A stretch of 64,000 nucleotides of DNA, from NCBI RefSeq assembly GCF_016110345.1, contig NZ_AP019011.1, positions 1,240,001 through 1,304,000 on the forward strand. The letters run 5' to 3'. The stretch is from Fluviibacter phosphoraccumulans. Lineage in GTDB: Bacteria > Pseudomonadota > Gammaproteobacteria > Burkholderiales > Rhodocyclaceae. Of the stretch, positions 8,781-17,068 are shown in pieces (the stretch's first letter is position 1; every line of letters starts with the position of its first letter). A program made the position numbers and the translations under genes. The notes beneath the pieces were generated by a model, which saw only the letters and a program-made list of their open reading frames with translations, had not been told where the DNA came from and made no database searches.

Positions 8781-10181
8781 CTAAATGACGCGTGAATAAC
8801 GTGAGCGGCCAACGGGGTCGTTCTGCCGATCTTTTTGCAGATAGTAATCAAAGGCCATGGCGATGATGCGTACCAGCAATCGGCCTTTGGGTTCGACCGT
8901 TATGCCTGCGGTATCAATGGTCAGGAGCCCGGCTTCAGCCAGAGGTTGCAACTGTTCCAGAGCGCTGGCGAAATAAGTGCGGAAATCGATGGAACACGTC
9001 TGTTCGATCTGCGCAAAGTCCAGCTCAAAATGGCACATCAACTCCTGAATCACGATACGACGCAACGCATCGTCGTCGTTCATCCGGTAACCACGCCTGA
9101 CCGGCAAATGTCCGGCATCGAGGTCGCCATAATACTCATCCAGCGTCTTGGCGTTTTGCGCGTAAACCGGCCCTACTTTGGCAATCGCAGACACGCCAAA
9201 AGCCAACAGATCTAATTCTGCATGCGTTGAATAGCCCTGGAAGTTACGGTGTAACTTGGCATCTTGTTGGGCCAATGCTAATTCATCGTCTGGGCGCGCA
9301 AAGTGATCCATACCGATAAAAACATACCCGGCCTCAACCAGCGTTTCAATCGCCATGGCCATGAGCGATAATTTGTCTTCTGCTTGAGGTAGCTCTGCGT
9401 CATGAATCCGTCGTTGGGGCATGAATATCTGCGGCAGGTGCGCATAGCTGTACAGGGCAATACGATCTGGCGCCAGACTGAGCGTCTTTTCCAGCGTTGC
9501 GCGGAAACCTGCGAGCGTCTGCCGCGGCAAGCCATAAATCAAATCGACAGAAACCGATTTAAAACCGGCATCACGCGCCGCCAGCAATACATCCCGAGTC
9601 TGTTCAAACGTTTGAATCCGGTTAACGGCCTGCTGCACCAGGGGGTCAAAATCCTGAATCCCCAGGCTCATACGATTAAAGCCCATCTCAGCCAGCAAAT
9701 GAGCCCGCTGCGGGTCTACCGAACGTGGATCAATCTCGATCGAGTACTCGCCTTCCGGCAGAAAATCAAAACGAGACCGCAAGATGCCCATCAATCGGCG
9801 CATCTCGTCGTCGGACAAAAACGTGGGCGTGCCGCCACCCCAGTGTATCTGCGCCACCGAACGCGATCCAATCAATGATTGCAGTTGCAGATCAATTTCT
9901 CGCTCCAGATAATCCAGATAACGAGAGGACTTTTGGTGATCTTTGGTAATCACTTTGTTGCAGCCGCAGTAGTAACAGACCGTGCTACAGAACGGCAGAT
10001 GGACATATAATGAAAGCGGTTGCTCTGGTGTAGGCCGTTCTTGTAATGCATCCACCAACAATTGGGCGCCTGGATTCGCTTGAAAACGGTCAGCCGTGGG
10101 GTAGGATGTGTAGCGAGGGCCGCTGATATCAAATCGTCGGCATAAATCTCGGTCTACCAATGCAAGTGTTGAATTGTTCAT
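8781..10181 (-). CDS. hemN: Oxygen-independent coproporphyrinogen III oxidase
   Basis: Radical SAM enzyme that oxidatively decarboxylates coproporphyrinogen III in anaerobic heme synthesis. The ATG at 10181 gives about 466 residues; a longer frame begins at 10202 but would overlap fnr. The [4Fe-4S] motif is C65-x3-C69-x2-C72 (CSTVCYYCGC), followed by HWGGGTPTFL and SIEIDPR. The C-terminal HemN domain is full length. The gene is divergent from fnr with only 11 bases between the two ATGs. It heads the hemN–TauE/UreH–copA operon and supplies heme under low oxygen. Confidence 0.95.
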   Translation of the reverse strand: MNNSTLALVDRDLCRRFDISGPRYTSYPTADRFQANPGAQLLVDALQERPTPEQPLSLYVHLPFCSTVCYYCGCNKVITKDHQKSSRYLDYLEREIDLQLQSLIGSRSVAQIHWGGGTPTFLSDDEMRRLMGILRSRFDFLPEGEYSIEIDPRSVDPQRAHLLAEMGFNRMSLGIQDFDPLVQQAVNRIQTFEQTRDVLLAARDAGFKSVSVDLIYGLPRQTLAGFRATLEKTLSLAPDRIALYSYAHLPQIFMPQRRIHDAELPQAEDKLSLMAMAIETLVEAGYVFIGMDHFARPDDELALAQQDAKLHRNFQGYSTHAELDLLAFGVSAIAKVGPVYAQNAKTLDEYYGDLDAGHLPVRRGYRMNDDDALRRIVIQELMCHFELDFAQIEQTCSIDFRTYFASALEQLQPLAEAGLLTIDTAGITVEPKGRLLVRIIAMAFDYYLQKDRQNDPVGRSRYSRVI

Positions 10182-10192
10182 AGCAGAATTAT

Positions 10193-10978
10193 ATGACCAC
10201 AAAGCAAGAACCGCAGTCGTGCAAGAAGAATTCCGAAAGCGCTGGTAAGGGTGTGTCTATCGACTTTACCGAAGTGAAAGCACATTGCCAGCATTGCGAC
10301 TTAAATCCGGTCTGCCACCCGCCCGGTTTGAACACCGATGAAATGGAGTCCCTGGATCAGTGGTTCCCCACGCGTCGCCGCCTGAAGCGCGGCGAGTCAC
10401 TGTACGAAATCGGTGAAGCATTTAATGCCATTTATGCGGTGCGTAGTGGTTTTTTCAAAACAGTATTGCCCAGTCCGCAACAACGTGACCAGGTCACGGG
10501 TTTCCAAATGACGGGTGAAATACTGGGCATGGACGGTATTGGCAGTGGCTTCCATGCCTGCCAGGCCGTTGCGCTGGAGGTCAGCGAAGTATGCTTGATG
10601 CCTTATGGCAACGTCGAAGAACTGGCCAGCAACCTACCTAACTTGCATGCCCATCTGAATAAGCTCATGAGCCAGCGCATTGTTCATGACCAGTCTGCCT
10701 TCAAGATTCTGGCCAATCTGCGCTCCGAATCCCGTTTAGCGGCTTTTCTTCTAGACTTGGGGAAGCGCTTCTCAACGCTGGGCTATTCCCCCAATACCTT
10801 TGTGCTGCGCATGACACGCGAAGAAATAGGCAGTTATCTGGGGCTATCGCTAGAAACCGTGTCGCGGATTTTTTCGCGCTTTCAGGAGGATGGACTCGTT
10901 GATGTGCAAACGCGTCACCTGCAAATTACCAATCCTGAGGCGCTGTCTGAAATCGCCGCAGGCAAAAATTCACACTAG
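10193..10978 (+). CDS. fnr: FNR-family oxygen-sensing regulator
   Basis: Crp/Fnr-family transcription factor. Cysteines C32-x2-C35-x5-C41 plus C123 match the four ligands of the oxygen-labile [4Fe-4S] cluster. The C-terminal helix-turn-helix EEIGSYLGLSLETVSRIFSRF has the E..SR recognition residues of FNR proper. The ATG at 10193 is used here; a GTG at 10253 (VSIDFTEVKA) is an alternative that would free about 70 bases for the divergent promoter. Cotranscription with the universal stress protein (11 bases on) and rhodanese is likely. A matching FNR box lies before ccoN. Confidence 0.93.
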   Translation: MTTKQEPQSCKKNSESAGKGVSIDFTEVKAHCQHCDLNPVCHPPGLNTDEMESLDQWFPTRRRLKRGESLYEIGEAFNAIYAVRSGFFKTVLPSPQQRDQVTGFQMTGEILGMDGIGSGFHACQAVALEVSEVCLMPYGNVEELASNLPNLHAHLNKLMSQRIVHDQSAFKILANLRSESRLAAFLLDLGKRFSTLGYSPNTFVLRMTREEIGSYLGLSLETVSRIFSRFQEDGLVDVQTRHLQITNPEALSEIAAGKNSH

Positions 10979-10989
10979 GAGGCATCGTT

Positions 10990-11433
10990 ATGTTCAAACA
11001 TTTACTGCTACCGATTGATGGTTCGGAACTATCACTCATGGCATCGCGCCGGGCCGCTGAGTTCGCCAGCGAAATCAAGGCATCGATCACACTCTTATTC
11101 GTCAAGCCGGAATACCCCGTCAGTTACTACGGCGATGGCGCGCTGATTGATCCCACGACGCCGGAAGAATTCAGCAAACTCACGAACACCATCGCGGACC
11201 GCAACCTCAAAGCTGCGGCCGAGATTTGTACGGCGGCCGGAGTATCGTTCACGGTGCACACCGAAACGAGCGATGTGCCTTATGAAATTATCATCAGCAC
11301 GGCCGAACAGAAACAATGTGACCTGATTTTCATGGCCTCACATGGCCGCCGTGGTATTACCAGCCTTTTACTCGGTAGCGAAACCCAGAAAGTGTTGACC
11401 CATTCGAAAATCCCGGTGCTGGTCTACCGCTAA
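10990..11433 (+). CDS. Universal stress protein, UspA family
   Basis: A single-domain 147-residue Usp protein. It begins FKHLLLPIDGSELS and ends in the ATP-binding signature MASHGRRGITSLLLGSE, followed by VLTHSKIPVLVYR, so it is of the nucleotide-binding subclass. Located 11 bases behind fnr with a good GGAGG site, it is probably part of the fnr transcript. Usp genes next to fnr in other proteobacteria respond to oxygen limitation; its exact role here is unknown. Confidence 0.92.
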   Translation: MFKHLLLPIDGSELSLMASRRAAEFASEIKASITLLFVKPEYPVSYYGDGALIDPTTPEEFSKLTNTIADRNLKAAAEICTAAGVSFTVHTETSDVPYEIIISTAEQKQCDLIFMASHGRRGITSLLLGSETQKVLTHSKIPVLVYR

Positions 11434-11450
11434 TTCAAAGGATACGGATT

Positions 11451-11831
11451 ATGAAAACCGCACACGACCTCGTACTTGAAGCCAAACAGCATATCAGCGA
11501 GATCTCTCTTGAAGAAGCCTTGTCAGCACTTGAAACAAAACCTTTAGTGCTGGATGTCCGTGAGCCCGATGAGTTTCAACAAGGCCACCTGCCATCAGCC
11601 ATCAACATCCCACGCGGGGTTCTGGAATTTCGTATGAGTCAAGAACCAACGCTGACAGATCGCAGCCGTCAAATTCTGCTCTACTGCAAAACGAGCGGTC
11701 GCGCCGCTCTGGCCGCTGAGGCACTCCAGAAACTGGGGTTCACTGCCGTACAAAGCGTCGCAGGTGGCTTTGATGCATGGCATGCCGCTGGACTACCGAC
11801 CGAAACACCCAAACCTTTGACCTTCGAGTGA
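11451..11831 (+). CDS. Rhodanese-domain protein, cytoplasmic
   Basis: A single rhodanese domain, 126 residues, with no signal peptide. The active-site loop is C79-K-T-S-G-R (LYCKTSGRAAL), a six-residue loop typical of sulfurtransferases, and the CH2A-like VLDVREPDEFQQGHLPSAINIP block is intact. It follows the universal stress protein by 17 bases, so it probably belongs to the fnr transcript. It is the last gene before the A+T-richer block, and is separate from the exported rhodanese at 17525. Confidence 0.9.
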   Translation: MKTAHDLVLEAKQHISEISLEEALSALETKPLVLDVREPDEFQQGHLPSAINIPRGVLEFRMSQEPTLTDRSRQILLYCKTSGRAALAAEALQKLGFTAVQSVAGGFDAWHAAGLPTETPKPLTFE

Positions 11832-11901
11832 ACTAATCCCGGGGTAGTCTTCTGCAGCAAAAATTTGCTCGTTTGCCAAACGGGTTGGGTGAAGATAACC
11901 C

Positions 11902-11922
11902 CGCTACTCATTGTAATGAGCG
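11902..11922. terminator. Inverted repeat between convergent rhodanese and activator genes
   Basis: CGCTACTCATT / AATGAGCG pairing with one bulged A overlaps the last codons of the sigma-54 activator. The loop is only two bases and T-runs are poor, so a terminator role is weak. It may instead mark the boundary of the A+T-richer block. Confidence 0.3.
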
Positions 11923-13209
11923 GAGAATCCTATAAACAGTTCGCTCACTAACCCCCAATTTCATAGCGATCTGCCTTTTGGTCAGCCCCAACGAGAGTAA
12001 CACCCCTATCTCCTCGTCTGGTTTAAATGTCCTGCCGAGGGCGTCGACTTGTAGTTCATTGTTTTGAGACACAGAAGCGAAGTCGATCGAAAGATGGCAT
12101 GGCTTTATCGTCTTACCATCGCAAAGAAGCAGACTACGTTCAAGGATGTTTTTCAGTTCACGTATGTTGCCTGGAAAACTGTAGGCATTTAGCAACTTCA
12201 AGGCTTGATCACTCACCCTGTAAGTAATCCCACTTTCAATTCTTCTCAACAACGAGGTGATTAGCACTGGGAGATCATCACGCCTTTCTCTTAGGCTTGG
12301 TACAGAAAGTGGAAACGTACTGATTCGATAATATAGATCGTTGCGGAATTCACCATTTTCAACCAGCTTTTTCAATGGACGATGTGTTGCAGACAACAAC
12401 CTTACATTGGCATGTCTTAACTGGTTAGAGCCCACACGCCTATACGTGCCAGATTCTAGAAAGCGAAGTAGTTTAGCCTGTAGGCCGATCGGTATATCGC
12501 CAATCTCATCTAAAAACAATGTGCCGCCATCAGCTTCCTCAACCAGACCCCGTTTTAAGGCATATGCACCTGTAAACGCCCCTTTCTCATGGCCGAACAG
12601 CTCGGACTCTATAAGCGCTTCTGGTAATCCAGTGCAATCAACGGTTATAAATGGTTTTAAAGAGCGCTTACTTGAATCATGGATTGCCCGAGCAACTAGC
12701 TCCTTACCCGTTCCAGATTCACCTTCTATCAAAACCGTTGTGTCGGTAGGCGCAACGCGGTGAAGATGGTCCAACATCTTGAGAAACATCGGTGAGCGAC
12801 CGGTCAAACCTTCACGTTGGCTGTTGGGACTAAAGTGCTGCAGAGGCTGAAGTCGTTCAAGGAAAAATACGATATCACCACGCTTATTTTTGAGCGGCGT
12901 TAAATCGATTGATTCGTACAGATCATTCTCGGCACGGCGATGAATGTGAACGACGCGTTCTCGCGTTCCTGATTCACGACTCATTGATAGCGGACAACTC
13001 TCCCCCGACTGGTCGCATGGCAGTGAATAACCATGAGATACCGCATAACAGGTCTGGCCCACGACGCTATCTATCCCACTGTGATTATGAAGCTGCAGGT
13101 AAGCATCGTTAGCAAAGCGGATCACGTAGCTTTGATCAATCAATACATGCGGCTCATTGAGACTGGCAACCAGTTGAATCAGCAATTCGGGAGGGTTGTC
13201 TAACGCCAT
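11908..13209 (-). CDS. Sigma-54-dependent activator with Cys-containing PAS sensor domain
   Basis: An NtrC-class activator of 433 residues from the ATG at 13209 (the TTG at 13233 lies inside an operator-like palindrome). The N-terminal PAS domain (about residues 15–125) has C54-x4-H59-x5-C65-x6-C72, ending CPL. The AAA+ domain has Walker A GESGTGKELVARAIH, the sigma-54 contact loop GAFTGA, and Walker B TLFLDEIGD. The C-terminal Fis-type helix-turn-helix ends RTVYRILRSLQ. There is no receiver domain, so sensing is probably by the PAS domain itself. It is divergent from the cyd operon, whose start has a textbook sigma-54 promoter. The signal (redox, sulfur or NO) is not known. Confidence 0.92.
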   Translation of the reverse strand: MALDNPPELLIQLVASLNEPHVLIDQSYVIRFANDAYLQLHNHSGIDSVVGQTCYAVSHGYSLPCDQSGESCPLSMSRESGTRERVVHIHRRAENDLYESIDLTPLKNKRGDIVFFLERLQPLQHFSPNSQREGLTGRSPMFLKMLDHLHRVAPTDTTVLIEGESGTGKELVARAIHDSSKRSLKPFITVDCTGLPEALIESELFGHEKGAFTGAYALKRGLVEEADGGTLFLDEIGDIPIGLQAKLLRFLESGTYRRVGSNQLRHANVRLLSATHRPLKKLVENGEFRNDLYYRISTFPLSVPSLRERRDDLPVLITSLLRRIESGITYRVSDQALKLLNAYSFPGNIRELKNILERSLLLCDGKTIKPCHLSIDFASVSQNNELQVDALGRTFKPDEEIGVLLSLGLTKRQIAMKLGVSERTVYRILRSLQ

Positions 13210-13216
13210 AGTTTTT

Positions 13217-13240
13217 CTGCCATTATCTGCCAATTGGCAG
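13217..13240. promoter_or_regulatory. Candidate upstream activating sequence, CTGCCA repeats
   Basis: CTGCCA at 13217 is repeated exactly 10 bases later within the perfect 14-base palindrome CTGCCAATTGGCAG (13227–13240). This sits 84 bases upstream of the sigma-54 promoter and just before the divergent activator's start, the normal place for an enhancer bound by the activator. It could also give autoregulation. Confidence 0.6.
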
Positions 13241-13323
13241 GAACTTTAAGATTAGAACACGCTATCGATTGAGCGTCTATAGAAAATTCCGTTTCTAAAC
13301 AGCAAGTTGCAACATGCGACATT

Positions 13324-13339
13324 TGGCACGGAGTTTGCA
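13324..13339 (+). promoter_or_regulatory. Sigma-54 promoter of the cyd operon
   Basis: TGGCAC-N5-TTGCA matches the -24/-12 consensus exactly, including GG and GC at the invariant positions. The predicted start of transcription is about 13350, next to the ATG of cydP at 13351. An enhancer-type activator gene diverges from it. Confidence 0.88.
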
Positions 13340-13350
13340 CTATAAACGGC

Positions 13351-13545
13351 ATGAACAAAGCCTCAACAAATCAGGACATCAAGCTACGAAACGAACTGAT
13401 ATTGCTCGTCATCGCGAAACTTGCGCTTCTGTCCATGATTTGGTGGGTTTTCTTCAGTGAAAAGCGGGTCACAGTAGACCCTGCAGTTGTAGGGAGCCAG
13501 GTAGTCGCTGGTTCCCAACCGATTCAGTCCGGAGATAAAGAGTGA
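13351..13545 (+). CDS. cydP: CydP-like small membrane subunit of bd oxidase
   Basis: A 64-residue protein with one transmembrane helix (about residues 15–36: [21 protein letters not shown]). The pattern LRNE-helix-WWVFFS matches the CydP proteins encoded just before cydAB in several proteobacteria and proposed as an accessory subunit. Its stop overlaps the GTG of cydA (GTGA). There is no room for a leader if transcription starts at the sigma-54 promoter, so it may be translated leaderless. Confidence 0.75.
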   Translation: MNKASTNQDIKLRNELILLVIAKLALLSMIWWVFFSEKRVTVDPAVVGSQVVAGSQPIQSGDKE

Positions 13546-15107
13546 TTTCTGAACAACTAGTTGATCTTTCCCGCTTGCAGTTTGCTGCAACTGCGCTTTA
13601 CCACTTCCTCTTTGTCCCATTAACGCTGGGCATGACATGGATTCTCGTCATCATGGAAAGCGTTTATGTGATGACTGGCAAGACCATTTACAAAGACATG
13701 ACCCGATTCTGGGGAAAGTTATTTGGAATCAACTTTGCTTTAGGGGTCACTACCGGCATCACTATGGAGTTCCAGTTTGGGACCAATTGGGCTTATTACT
13801 CCCACTATGTTGGCGACATTTTCGGCGCACCACTCGCCATAGAAGGTTTAATGGCTTTCTTCCTTGAGTCTACTTTTATTGGTCTATTTTTCTTTGGCTG
13901 GGATCGTCTGTCACGCCAGCAACATCTTCTGGTTACGACATTGATGGCTATTGGTACGAATTTATCGGCACTGTGGATTTTGATCGCCAATGGGTGGATG
14001 CAAAACCCGGTAGGTGCGGAATTCAGCTATATAACGATGCGCATGGAGATGGTTGATTTTGCCGCTGTACTATTTAACCCGGATGCTCAGGCAAAGTTTG
14101 TGCACACGGTTTCCGCCGGTTACGTAACAGGCTCGATGTTTGTGCTCGCCATTTCTTCTTGGTACTTGCTAAAAAAACGCAATGTAGAGTTTGCCCGACG
14201 GAGCTTTAGCATTGCTGCCGCATTTGGATTAGCCTCAATTTTATCCACTATCGTACTCGGGGATGAATCAGGGTACACAGTCGGCGAAGCACAGAAAACA
14301 AAGCTTGCTGCTATGGAAGCCATGTGGGAAACGGAGCATGCGCCAGCTGGTTTTAACTTAATCGCATTTCCTAATGAAAAGGAAATGCGCAACACCTATG
14401 CGCTTGAGATTCCTTATGTCATGGGGCTGATTGGTACTCGATCACTGGATAAAGAAATACCCGGGATCAAGGAGATTATTGCCAATAATCGGGCACGTGT
14501 CGTTTCTGGCATCAAGGCCGTAACAGCGCTTGACGCTTTGCGCAAGAATGACACAAGCCCTGAAGTCAAAAAAACATTTGAAGCGCATAAAGCCGATCTT
14601 GGCTTTGGCTTGTTGCTGCGAAAGTACGTGGTCAGCATGTCGGATGTAACCCCTGAAATGATCGATCAAGCCGCTAGGGACACCATTCCTAAAGTAGCGC
14701 CAATGTTCTGGTCATTCCGAATTATGGTGGGACTAGGCTTTGCAATGCTCGCTTTGTTTGTATTAGCTGCCTGGTATTCGGTAAAAGGAAATTTCGCAGA
14801 AAAGCCTTGGCTTCTTCGATGGGCGCTGTGGTTTTTGCCTGCCCCATGGATTGCTGCTGAACTTGGTTGGTTTGTTGCTGAATATGGCCGTCAGCCCTGG
14901 ACGATTTATGGTGTCTTACCTACACATCTTTCCGTTTCAACTCTTAGTATCGAAAGTCTCTATGGTTCTTTAGCCGGCTTCATTGGCTTCTATACGTTGC
15001 TTCTCGTAGTCGAAATGTATCTGATGGTGCGTTTTGCACGGCAAGGTCCCGGTAGCTTGGGCACAGGCCGTTATGACAATGAAGTCGCTCATTCACCACA
15101 TGCTTAA
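13542..15107 (+). CDS. cydA: Cytochrome bd ubiquinol oxidase subunit I
   Basis: Heme-bearing subunit of the quinol oxidase in the inner membrane; reduces oxygen to water at high affinity. At 521 residues with a long periplasmic Q-loop it is the E. coli-like (L-type) form. Heme ligands visible include H21 in [12 protein letters not shown], His in [12 protein letters not shown], and Met in [21 protein letters not shown] is the conserved quinol-side segment. The GTG start at 13542 has GGAGATAAAG ahead of it and overlaps cydP. Codon and base composition are A+T-richer than the flanking housekeeping genes. Confidence 0.97.
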   Translation: MISEQLVDLSRLQFAATALYHFLFVPLTLGMTWILVIMESVYVMTGKTIYKDMTRFWGKLFGINFALGVTTGITMEFQFGTNWAYYSHYVGDIFGAPLAIEGLMAFFLESTFIGLFFFGWDRLSRQQHLLVTTLMAIGTNLSALWILIANGWMQNPVGAEFSYITMRMEMVDFAAVLFNPDAQAKFVHTVSAGYVTGSMFVLAISSWYLLKKRNVEFARRSFSIAAAFGLASILSTIVLGDESGYTVGEAQKTKLAAMEAMWETEHAPAGFNLIAFPNEKEMRNTYALEIPYVMGLIGTRSLDKEIPGIKEIIANNRARVVSGIKAVTALDALRKNDTSPEVKKTFEAHKADLGFGLLLRKYVVSMSDVTPEMIDQAARDTIPKVAPMFWSFRIMVGLGFAMLALFVLAAWYSVKGNFAEKPWLLRWALWFLPAPWIAAELGWFVAEYGRQPWTIYGVLPTHLSVSTLSIESLYGSLAGFIGFYTLLLVVEMYLMVRFARQGPGSLGTGRYDNEVAHSPHA

Positions 15108-15118
15108 GAGGTCACAGG

Positions 15119-16258
15119 ATGTTTGATTATGCAACACTGAAAGTAATTTGGTGGCTACTCGTCGGGGTATTGCTCATTGGTTTCGCCATTATGGATGGGC
15201 ATGACATGGGTGTTGGAACGCTCCTACCCTTCGTCGGAAAAACAGACAATGAGCGTCGGGTGGTCATTAATACAGTGGGGCCCCACTGGGACGGCAATCA
15301 AGTCTGGTTTATTACTGGAGGGGGTGCAATTTTTGCTGCCTGGCCGTTAGTCTATGCGACAGCTTTCTCGGGATTTTATTGGGCAATGCTGGCTGTGCTC
15401 TGGGCCCTCTTTTTCCGCCCAGTTGGGTTCGATTATAGAAGCAAGATCGACAATCCAGTGTGGCGTAAGACTTGGGACTGGGGCCTATTTGTAGGCGGTG
15501 CAATACCGCCACTGATTTTTGGGGTTGCCTTTGGCAACTTGCTTCAAGGCGTGCCGTTCCATTTCGACAACAACCTGGCCTCCTATTACACCGGAAGTTT
15601 TTGGGCGTTGTTAAATCCGTTTGCTTTGCTATGCGGTCTCGTATCAACGACCATGATTACTTTCCACGGTGCTGTTTATCTCGCACACAGAACCGAAGGC
15701 GCTATAGGCGCCCGTTCCCGCAACGCATCATACATATTCGGAACACTACTTATCGTCACCTTTAGTCTTGCAGGCATATGGCTCTGGCAATCCATTCCGG
15801 GTTACGTCATCGAAACAGCTGTCTCCCCAAACGCACTTCCGAACCCCCTGGGAAAAAGTGTGATTCGGGAAACTGGCGCCTGGTTACAAAACTATCAACG
15901 GTACCCTCTTACTACGTTGCTACCACTACTCGTGTATGTCATGGCACCGACCGCGATGTTGTTAGTAAGCCGTGGGAAAACCTTACTTGGTTTCATCGCA
16001 TCTTCAATAACGATAATCGGCGTCATTGGTACTGCAGGCGTATCAATGTTCCCATTCATCATGCCCTCTTCTACTGATTTTGGATCCAGCCTGACTGTTT
16101 GGGATAGCGTCTCAAGCCACCTAACCCTTGGAATTATGCTTGTGGCAACGCTGATTTTTATGCCAATCATCATTATTTATACCAGCTGGGCGTACAAGGT
16201 TATGGCCGGCAAAGTCACTCTCGCATACATCCGTGAAAACGACCATTCTGCTTACTGA
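15119..16258 (+). CDS. cydB: Cytochrome bd ubiquinol oxidase subunit II
   Basis: Partner membrane subunit of CydA. It has 379 residues, about the E. coli length, with eight or nine membrane helices. Landmarks are FAIMDGHDMGVG near the N-terminus, GPHWDGNQVWFITGGGAIFAAWP, and LFFRPVGFDYRSK. It starts 11 bases after cydA with GAGGT as ribosome site. Because cydA carries a long Q-loop and cydX and ybgE follow, this is a bd-I type oxidase rather than a cyanide-insensitive CioAB. Confidence 0.97.
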   Translation: MFDYATLKVIWWLLVGVLLIGFAIMDGHDMGVGTLLPFVGKTDNERRVVINTVGPHWDGNQVWFITGGGAIFAAWPLVYATAFSGFYWAMLAVLWALFFRPVGFDYRSKIDNPVWRKTWDWGLFVGGAIPPLIFGVAFGNLLQGVPFHFDNNLASYYTGSFWALLNPFALLCGLVSTTMITFHGAVYLAHRTEGAIGARSRNASYIFGTLLIVTFSLAGIWLWQSIPGYVIETAVSPNALPNPLGKSVIRETGAWLQNYQRYPLTTLLPLLVYVMAPTAMLLVSRGKTLLGFIASSITIIGVIGTAGVSMFPFIMPSSTDFGSSLTVWDSVSSHLTLGIMLVATLIFMPIIIIYTSWAYKVMAGKVTLAYIRENDHSAY

Positions 16259-16267
16259 TACAAAACC

Positions 16268-16594
16268 ATGAAAATTGCTATCACTAGTCAAACCATCAAA
16301 AGCGTTACAGCGCACGCAGGACGTTGTCGTAAATTCTGGGTTTATGAGTTATCAAATATCTGCGATGAAATAGACAAGCAGTTTGTCGAACTCGATCTTG
16401 ATGAAACGCTGCACACGATGAGCAATGGTTTACCGAAAAAATTAGAAGGCATTAGTGTACTAATCACTGCAAATCTAGGCGATTCTTTAAAAGCAAAGCT
16501 ATCAAAAGCTGGCGTTTCTGCCTATCTGACTTCAGATACTCAGCCTGATGTTGCCTTGCTTAACTATCTTGCAAACTCGTGCATCAAACACTAA
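16268..16594 (+). CDS. NifX/NifB-C-terminal-like (dinitrogenase cofactor family) protein
   Basis: A 108-residue protein of the NifX/NafY/NifB-C-terminal fold, which binds iron-sulfur or molybdenum-iron cofactors in other members. The start MKIAITSQ...TAHAGRCRKFWVYEL matches the family's A-H-x-G-x-x-x-x-F-x-V-Y pattern, followed by LPKKLEGISVLITANLGDSLKAKLSKAGV. No nitrogenase genes are near. It sits 9 bases after cydB and before cydX, inside the bd-oxidase operon, which is unusual. A role in iron-sulfur handling or cluster insertion is only an inference. Confidence 0.8.
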   Translation: MKIAITSQTIKSVTAHAGRCRKFWVYELSNICDEIDKQFVELDLDETLHTMSNGLPKKLEGISVLITANLGDSLKAKLSKAGVSAYLTSDTQPDVALLNYLANSCIKH

Positions 16595-16611
16595 TTTGAA
16601 AGGAATTCTGT

Positions 16612-16758
16612 ATGTGGTACTTCACTTGGGTATTAGGTGTTGGGTTTGCGATATTTTTAGCCATACTTAACGCACTATGGATGGAAAATGCCGAAGCGCG
16701 AAAGATGGCCTTATTAAAACCGGAACCATCACCCGAAAACAACAAGCATCGTGAATAG
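16612..16758 (+). CDS. cydX: Cytochrome bd small subunit CydX
   Basis: A 48-residue protein beginning MWYFTWVLGVGFAIFLAILN-A-L-W, closely matching CydX/CbdX (MWYF-W-LG ... A-I-L-N-A-W), the single-helix subunit needed for stable bd-I oxidase. The ATG at 16612 has AAGGA ahead of it. The hydrophilic tail is longer than in E. coli CydX. It overlaps the downstream ybgE-like gene by 8 bases. Confidence 0.92.
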   Translation: MWYFTWVLGVGFAIFLAILNALWMENAEARKMALLKPEPSPENNKHRE

Positions 16759-17035
16759 CCTGCCAGCAAATCCGGTAACGGCCCAAGTTTCATGGATTCC
16801 TTTAATCTGCGCTGTTGGGATCATGATTGCCCTGAGTATTTATCCTGGATTTCTAGTTAAACCTACTGGTGATGTAGATCGTATATCTGCCTATTTGTTT
16901 TTCTGGTCAATGACAGCAGGATTTATTCGCGGTGTTGGCTTTATTCCTAAGACACGGCTGTTGGCTATTATTTTTTCTGGACCGGCTTGTCTCATTACTT
17001 TCACTGTTTCAGTTGTCAACCTGTACGCTTTTTAA
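16751..17035 (+). CDS. ybgE: YbgE-family cyd operon membrane protein
   Basis: A 94-residue protein with three predicted membrane helices. The segment SMTAGFIRGVGFIPKTRLLAI matches the G-F-x-R-G-V-G-F signature of the YbgE family, encoded after cydX in many cyd operons; its function is not established. The GTG at 16751 has no visible ribosome site and overlaps cydX, so translation is probably coupled. Assigned from the motif plus position. Confidence 0.78.
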   Translation: MNSLPANPVTAQVSWIPLICAVGIMIALSIYPGFLVKPTGDVDRISAYLFFWSMTAGFIRGVGFIPKTRLLAIIFSGPACLITFTVSVVNLYAF

Positions 17036-17068
17036 CCTCAGACCTTCATTTTAACCAAGGAGCTCCTC

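Noticed and set aside
10165..10200. TTGAATTGTTCATA between hemN and fnr as an FNR site
   Set aside because: Only the first half-site matches TTGAT and the second does not match ATCAA.
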